Assembly (NCBI GenBank): GCA_934371505.1
Contig: CAKRNW010000001.1
Coordinates: forward strand, 1 to 54,392
Direction: 5' to 3'
DNA: 54,392 nt
Source of the DNA: an uncultured Lachnospiraceae bacterium
Lineage (GTDB): Bacteria; Bacillota; Clostridia; Lachnospirales; Lachnospiraceae
Shown: piece after piece, positions 50,283-54,392 of the stretch
Layout of the letters: each line of letters begins with the position of its first letter
Numbering within the stretch: position 1 is the stretch's first letter
The notes under the pieces: model-generated
Seen by the model: the letters and a program-made list of their open reading frames with translations, nothing else
Told to the model about the DNA's origin: nothing
Databases searched by the model: none
Translations under genes and position numbers: made by a program

Positions 50283-52094
50283 TTACCTCTCGGTCTGTTC
50301 CTCACCTGTTACTTTCTTCTTGACGATGGCATAAGCATAAGTGCAGATCAGAGGTTTGTCTGTGCAGTAAATACGGATTTCATAGACACCTTCCTTGGAG
50401 GGTGCCGTGTAAATGCCATCCGGTGTAATCTCACCACTGCCGGGTTCTGTCAGTTCATAAGCCACAGAGCAGGGTTTCATGTTGTTGTATTTAATCTGGA
50501 AGAAATAGCTTTCCTTGGTGCCTACCACGATGGTGGGGGTTATAGCGGAAATGCTCCGGTTTCCGGTATCCGGGAATTCCTCCTGGATTTCATCGGAGGC
50601 ATAACGGATTGCCACCCAGCGATAGGTCAGCACCAGCTGTTTCACATCCTTTAAGAGCCGCAGCGCCACGATAAAGCTGCCCTTGTCGTTTAACACCTTA
50701 ACGGCTGTCTCTGCAGCCACGGATGAGGAATCCTCTGCAAACAAATCTGAATTTCCGTACACCGTAGTCTTGACATTTTCTCCAAGGACAGGGTCTGTCT
50801 CCAGTCCCTCGTAGCCGACCTCCACATAGACATTTCCTTTTCCCAATCCGTGCATAATCTCGCCGGAGTAACAGATATCTCCCCGTCTTGCGTTCTCTCC
50901 CAGAGGGATTTCCACAATGCCGGTTTCCATTCTGGAAGACAGAAAATCCTGCTTTTCCCGATACTGTCCTGCCAGATTGGCAAAGCTGCTTTTCTTTGTC
51001 TCTGTCTGGTAAAAGGGAAGCTTCTCATAAAAGTAAGTCTCATATTCCTGCCGCAGTCCGGTGTCCCGCATGGTGGGAATGTAGCGCTTTACTCCTTTTT
51101 CCCTTACGGATTCGATGAGATAAGCGGATTCTGTGCGTACGAGAGTTAAATCAGCCAGACGGATGATACCGTTGCTGCCTCCCATGCTGCGGAACTCCAT
51201 GCTTACCTTGCCGGTTTCCTGTGCCGCAAGCAATGCGGGTTTTTCATCCACCACATTGATTTTCCAGCTGAAACCTCCGCCTCTGGAAACATCAATACCG
51301 TTAATCATCACCTTGGAACTGTTGGATTTTAACATCACGCTGGTGTCGTTTAATTCCTCGGACTGTGCTAAAAACCAGTATTCCTTTTCCAGCTTTCTGC
51401 CCTGTTCCAGAGAAACATTTTCCATCAAAATTTCCAACTCCTGGCTGCCCTCCATGGTGCCAAGTGCCGGAGTCTGTAATACTGCCTCGTAATAAAGGGA
51501 AGCTTTTTCCTGACTGAGTTTTTCTACCTCAATGACTGCCTTTACATAATAGCCGGCGCAGATATTGGCGGGAATCCGGAAACTGATGCGATAGTCCTGG
51601 TTTTCAAAAAGGACACCTCCTGCAAAGAATTCGGTTTCCATCTCGTAGTTTTCTTCCAGTTCCTCTGTGTCCTGAAGAAAAAGCTCATAGGATTCCAGAA
51701 TCCGGTTATGCTCGTAGTCCTTCTGCCCTTCCTGACGGTTGATGGCGTAAACCGGTTGGTTTTCCTCCTCCCGGTACCGTAGGCAGAGACTGGTGTGATT
51801 GGTGCGGAGCTGCTCAAAACCGGGAATGGTGGACAGCTTTTTCACAACGGAGCTGTCTACCACAATCTCCCGTCCGGCATCATCCACTGCCACACCGCTT
51901 TCAATCATAATGGACAGGTCATCAAGGCTGATGACATTAAGGCCGCAGACAATTCCACTACCCCCTAACATCTGATTGATGAATCTCCGTTTATTGTTCA
52001 TATAAAGCTGCTCTGCCTCAAAATCCAAAGATGTCAGCATTTTTCCTTTGTAGTAGCGATTTCTGTTGAATGGAAGTAATTCACTGTTTTTCAA
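50283..52094 (-). CDS. CIS-associated protein of unknown function, first gene of the structural operon
   Basis: This 603-residue protein begins FNRNRYYKGKMLTSLDFEAE, then NKRRFINQMLGGSGIVCGLNV. Proteins starting with this pattern (YYxGxxLTxxDFxxEQxYxxxKRRxxNxxxxGxGIVCGL) occur in many CIS and phage-tail-like clusters and may be part of the particle or its surface attachment. The rest is beta-rich and soluble, with an Ig-like C-terminal domain (ITPTIVVGTKES ... ITPDGIYTAPSKEGVYEIRI). No signal peptide is seen. A TTG start at 52094 with GGGGG upstream is used. A promoter lies at 52156-52184, so this is the likely first gene of the main transcript. Confidence 0.7.
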   Translation of the reverse strand: MKNSELLPFNRNRYYKGKMLTSLDFEAEQLYMNNKRRFINQMLGGSGIVCGLNVISLDDLSIMIESGVAVDDAGREIVVDSSVVKKLSTIPGFEQLRTNHTSLCLRYREEENQPVYAINRQEGQKDYEHNRILESYELFLQDTEELEENYEMETEFFAGGVLFENQDYRISFRIPANICAGYYVKAVIEVEKLSQEKASLYYEAVLQTPALGTMEGSQELEILMENVSLEQGRKLEKEYWFLAQSEELNDTSVMLKSNSSKVMINGIDVSRGGGFSWKINVVDEKPALLAAQETGKVSMEFRSMGGSNGIIRLADLTLVRTESAYLIESVREKGVKRYIPTMRDTGLRQEYETYFYEKLPFYQTETKKSSFANLAGQYREKQDFLSSRMETGIVEIPLGENARRGDICYSGEIMHGLGKGNVYVEVGYEGLETDPVLGENVKTTVYGNSDLFAEDSSSVAAETAVKVLNDKGSFIVALRLLKDVKQLVLTYRWVAIRYASDEIQEEFPDTGNRSISAITPTIVVGTKESYFFQIKYNNMKPCSVAYELTEPGSGEITPDGIYTAPSKEGVYEIRIYCTDKPLICTYAYAIVKKKVTGEEQTER

Positions 52095-52155
52095 TTCTAT
52101 GCCCCCACTTTCTTAATTTTGATAAATGAACACGAAACCAAATTTTTTTTTGGAA

Positions 52156-52184
52156 ATTTTACCATATTTTTTTAATTTTGTACA
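52156..52184 (-). promoter_or_regulatory. Promoter of the CIS operon
   Basis: On the minus strand TGTACA and TAAAAT are separated by 17 bases, and TGG directly before the -10 gives an extended -10. The region is very AT-rich. The predicted start of transcription lies about 50 bases before the TTG at 52094. It is preceded by the pair of direct repeats at 52182-52214. Confidence 0.55.
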
Positions 52185-52214
52185 GCATTTTGCACGAATC
52201 GACACTATTTTGCA
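52182..52214. promoter_or_regulatory. Direct-repeat operator candidate upstream of the CIS promoter
   Basis: The 13-base motif acaSYattttgca occurs at 52182-52194 and 52202-52214, exactly 20 bases apart (two helical turns). The near copy overlaps the -35 element of the promoter at 52156-52184. This spacing is typical of a dimeric or tandem-binding activator or repressor. The rest of 52215-52299 is purine-rich on the plus strand (repeated ggatgagg) and otherwise empty. Confidence 0.45.
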
Positions 52215-52299
52215 ACAAACGACGGAAAATAGTCGGTGAAAGGATGAGGATGAGGAAAGGATGATAACCAGATCATATTTTGAATAAATAATAGAAGGA

Positions 52300-52485
52300 T
52301 TAGTTCTGGATTCTGAAAAGGGCTGTACTGTCAAAAATTCCCTTGTCCTGATTGATTCCTTTGGCAAATTTCTGCACCAGGACACCCTGTTCTTTGTTGA
52401 AAGGAGTCTCGGTGCGTTTCTTTTGCTCCTGCTCCATGGTATCCGCATAAAAGTCTATTTCCTGGGACTGCTTTTTTTCTTTCAT
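52300..52485 (-). CDS. Small charged protein of unknown function, 61 residues
   Basis: This 61-residue protein begins MKEKKQSQEIDFYADTMEQ and ends FDSTALFRIQN. It is charged, hydrophilic and has no membrane helix. AGGAGA lies 6 bases before the ATG. It is transcribed toward the CIS operon but is separated from it by 205 bases that hold the CIS promoter, so it may be a regulator or a leader gene. On the minus strand a weak -10 (TAGAAT) lies near 52528, overlapping the divergent plus-strand promoter. No family is recognised. Confidence 0.6.
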   Translation of the reverse strand: MKEKKQSQEIDFYADTMEQEQKKRTETPFNKEQGVLVQKFAKGINQDKGIFDSTALFRIQN

Positions 52486-52508
52486 GGATTGTCTCCTGTA
52501 AAAACTGC

Positions 52509-52537
52509 TTGACGATACTTCTCTTTTATTCTACACT
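52509..52537 (+). promoter_or_regulatory. Promoter for the histidine-kinase-like gene
   Basis: TTGACG and TACACT are separated by exactly 17 bases. Transcription would start near 52544, about 32 bases before the ATG at 52576, leaving room for the GAGG site. It lies between the divergent small gene (52485) and the kinase gene. Confidence 0.65.
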
Positions 52538-52575
52538 TTTTTTAAATAAAAATGAAGTACAATGAGGTTGATTTT

Positions 52576-53478
52576 ATGGAAAAGAAGAAATTTTCAGACA
52601 ATATTTCTGCAGGAGAAGTTTTGCTTCTGGTGGTTCTTTTCTTAGGTTACGTTGGAACCATTGCCTTTTTTCTCCTGAATCTTCGTACCTATTTCTTTCT
52701 GTTTTTTCTGTTCTATAGTTGTATTTCCGTGGTTTTCCTGCTGGTAAGCCATGCCAAAATGACTGGGGCTTCCCTGAGACAGACCGAACAGGATGTCCCC
52801 CGTCTTGAGGAGGAAATCCAAATGATTTCCAAGTACACCCAGGAGCTTTCTTCTCTGAAGCAGGAGCAGGAAAAATGGCTGGAGGAAAAGGAACAGCTCC
52901 GGGCAGACTGTGCCAGCCTGAAAGAAAAAAACACAGAGCTTTCCTCTTCCCTGGAGCTTCTCCAGTCCCAAAGCCCTGATGTCCAGGCAGAAAATCTGAA
53001 CGACCTGTTACCACCGGAGGAAAAACCCACTGAATTAAATATTATTTCCACCGTCAGCGCCGTCATCGAGGAAATGCTCCCCTACAGCCGCAAAGCCGGA
53101 ATCCAGCTTCTGCTTTCCAGCGCAAGCGACACCCTGATGGTGCGGGCAGATGCCTCCTATCTCCGCATTTTATTCCGAAACATTATTGATAATTCCATCA
53201 AGTACATGAGACGCAATGGCAATCTGGTCATTACCATTTCCAACATCGGGAATGACCTTTTTATCGTTCTCAAGGATAACGGCGAGGGACTTCCCTCCAG
53301 TGAAACCGCCCATATTTTTGAGTTAAATTACCAGGGTTCCAACCGTGTCAGCGGCAATGGTCTGGGACTGACCCAGGCGAAGGCTATTGTGGAATATTAC
53401 GGTGGAACGATTTATGCAAAAAGCACCAGTGGCAACGGCATGGGCATCTATATCCAGTTGCCCGAAAACAGCCATTAA
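52576..53478 (+). CDS. Membrane histidine-kinase-like protein lacking a clear phospho-acceptor histidine
   Basis: This 300-residue protein has two membrane helices at about residues 12-65, a coiled coil at about 75-140 and a GHKL ATPase domain at about 185-297. The N-box RNIIDNSIKYM, G1 box DNGEG and G2 box NGLGLTQAKAIVEYYGG are intact, so ATP binding is likely. The usual H-box histidine in the dimerisation helix is not seen in the coiled coil. No response regulator gene follows. It may act on another protein's acceptor domain or as an ATP-driven switch. The ATG at 52576 has GAGG 8 bases upstream. It is divergent from the CIS operon and could sense the envelope. Confidence 0.8.
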   Translation: MEKKKFSDNISAGEVLLLVVLFLGYVGTIAFFLLNLRTYFFLFFLFYSCISVVFLLVSHAKMTGASLRQTEQDVPRLEEEIQMISKYTQELSSLKQEQEKWLEEKEQLRADCASLKEKNTELSSSLELLQSQSPDVQAENLNDLLPPEEKPTELNIISTVSAVIEEMLPYSRKAGIQLLLSSASDTLMVRADASYLRILFRNIIDNSIKYMRRNGNLVITISNIGNDLFIVLKDNGEGLPSSETAHIFELNYQGSNRVSGNGLGLTQAKAIVEYYGGTIYAKSTSGNGMGIYIQLPENSH

Positions 53479-53490
53479 CAGGAGGCAGTC

Positions 53491-54030
53491 ATGAGTCGGA
53501 AAAATGCTTATATCCTTTTGCTCCTTTTATTTCTGGCAGTTGGCGGAGCCAGTTGCTTTGTCTTTTTTTTGGAGCCGGAACTTTTGTCTGTCACCGCCTT
53601 TGCAACCTCGTCACCGGAAACTGCCACTCTCACCGCCCCTGTCCGTGGCCGTGCAGAGTCAGAGGAACGTATGGAAGCTGCCCTGCCCACGCTCCCGGAA
53701 CTTCCTACTGTGAGTTCCGGGGAAACGGAAGAATCGTTAGAAATGGTAGAGACTATGGAAACTGCGGAGCTGGAAGAAACCGCAGAAGCAAAAAGCGTAC
53801 CCGAAGAAACGGTAGATGCGTCCCAGCCGCAATATACTTATACTGCCATTCAAAGCTCCAAACGGCTTTTTATCCGTACTGGTCCCTCCCTGGAGGCTGA
53901 TATCATCAGCTTTCTGAAACCCGGCGACACCGGTGAAGTCATCGAGATTGGCGAGGAATGGGTTTTATTAAGACATGGCGACGTGGAAGGGTATTCCTTT
54001 AAAAAGTATTTGAGTCTGGAGGAACAATAA
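53491..54030 (+). CDS. Membrane-anchored SH3-domain protein
   Basis: This 179-residue protein has an N-terminal helix (residues 6-28) that acts as a signal anchor, a Glu/Thr/Pro-rich linker of about 80 residues and a C-terminal bacterial SH3 domain at about 112-178 (RLFIRTGPSLEADIISFLKPGDTGEVIEIGEEWV). Bacterial SH3 domains of this type bind peptidoglycan. It follows the kinase-like gene by 12 bases with an AGGAGG site, so the two form one operon. Together they suggest envelope sensing next to the CIS cluster. No clear terminator follows; only a 4-bp hairpin was seen at about 54055. Confidence 0.85.
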   Translation: MSRKNAYILLLLLFLAVGGASCFVFFLEPELLSVTAFATSSPETATLTAPVRGRAESEERMEAALPTLPELPTVSSGETEESLEMVETMETAELEETAEAKSVPEETVDASQPQYTYTAIQSSKRLFIRTGPSLEADIISFLKPGDTGEVIEIGEEWVLLRHGDVEGYSFKKYLSLEEQ

Positions 54031-54080
54031 CGCCTTTTCTCTTCCTTTATGTTTTCCAGCCTCTGGCATTTCCTATTATT

Positions 54081-54392
54081 TTATTGCAGAAACTCTTTCG
54101 ACAACTGCGGAAATGGAATAACCGGGGGCTGGTTTTCTTTGTGCTCTCCGATGAATTTTTCCATCCAGACCATATTGTACCAACGGTTAAATTTATAGCC
54201 GCACTGGTAAAACTCTCCCACCATGCGGTAGTCTTTTTTCTCATGGAACGCAACACTGTCCCTGGTGAGGTATTCATCGGGTGTCTCCGGGTAGGCGATG
54301 CACGCCTCCATGTTCAAAATCCCCTGTCGTTTCAATGTCTCTTCCAGTGCCTCGTAAAGCTTATGACCGATGCCCATCCTCTTGCAGTCCAT
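54081..54392 (-). CDS. Partial GNAT acetyltransferase (C-terminal part)
   Basis: At least 103 residues are present; the N-terminal part lies outside the window. RMGIGHKLYEALEETLKRQGI is the acetyl-CoA-binding helix of GNAT enzymes, followed by LNMEACIAYPE and the FHEKKDYRMVGEFYQCGYKF motif of small-molecule or amino acid N-acetyltransferases (phosphinothricin acetyltransferase-like). The substrate is unknown. It converges with the SH3-domain gene and is not part of the CIS operon. Confidence 0.8.
   Translation of the reverse strand: MDCKRMGIGHKLYEALEETLKRQGILNMEACIAYPETPDEYLTRDSVAFHEKKDYRMVGEFYQCGYKFNRWYNMVWMEKFIGEHKENQPPVIPFPQLSKEFLQ

Noticed and set aside
7002..52094. Possibility that the cluster is a prophage
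   Set aside because: No capsid, portal, terminase, integrase, holin or lysin gene is present, while an AAA+ ATPase, PAAR-like tip and regulatory genes typical of CIS are.
52215..52260. Purine-rich ggatgagg repeats as a CRISPR or tandem-repeat locus
   Set aside because: Only two short imperfect repeats are present, with no spacers.
52113..52448. 111-residue minus-strand open frame overlapping the 61-residue gene
   Set aside because: It runs through the AT-rich promoter region, has no ribosome binding site and overlaps a frame with a good AGGAGA site.

Overview
The window is a stretch of a low-to-moderate GC, monoderm Firmicutes chromosome. Strong AGGAGG-type ribosome binding sites, tightly packed minus-strand genes, SpoIIE-type phosphatases and an AbiEi-like gene fit an anaerobic Clostridia / Lachnospiraceae-like organism; the genus cannot be read from the sequence. 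No rRNA, tRNA, CRISPR array, integrase or transposase was seen.

About 45 kb (roughly 7.0 to 52.5 kb, minus strand, transcribed from high to low coordinates) is a phage-tail-like contractile injection system (CIS). It has a complete core: PAAR-like tip (40079), sheath (38283), tube (37739), two small assembly proteins (37232, 37032), a second tube-like protein with a long repetitive tail (35142), a Q/E-rich coiled-coil tape-measure candidate (33033), two Cis7/Afp7-like proteins (32074, 31198), gp27-like hub (29986), gp5/VgrG-like spike (29150), gp25 (28663), two large baseplate-J-like proteins (25671, 23557), a tail-protein-I-like protein (22477), a Pvc16/DUF4255 terminator-type protein (41225) and a ClpV-like AAA+ ATPase (13949). 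No phage head, packaging or lysis gene is present.

Upstream in the same direction (41.8 to 50.3 kb) lies an unusual envelope module: a membrane protein with a copper-amine-oxidase-N-like stalk domain, a secreted TolC-like helical protein, a membrane MORN-repeat protein, a membrane protein ending in a degenerate class III nucleotidyl cyclase domain plus TPR, and a tail-anchored pseudokinase-like protein. They suggest a CIS docked to, or sensing, the cell envelope. At the downstream end sits a partner-switching set (SpoIIE phosphatase with Cache sensor, STAS protein, HATPase kinase) with no sigma factor, an FtsE-like ATPase with no FtsX, a D-Ala-D-Ala-ligase-like ATP-grasp enzyme and an MFS transporter. 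A second SpoIIE phosphatase lies at 4254.

The operon then reads into a GNAT-like gene and a 1962-residue protein (7118) whose C-terminus carries a DRHxxN...DND signature of PI3/4-kinase-like or HipA-like kinases. It is the best effector candidate in the window.

The left edge (0 to 4.2 kb) holds unrelated accessory genes: a secreted protein, a DUF2442/DUF4160 toxin-antitoxin-like pair between 44-bp direct repeats, an XRE regulator next to a decayed metallopeptidase-like segment, an orphan AbiEi-like antitoxin, a frameshifted remnant and small membrane proteins. The right edge carries, on the plus strand, a histidine-kinase-like protein without an obvious phospho-acceptor histidine and an SH3-domain protein, then a partial GNAT gene.
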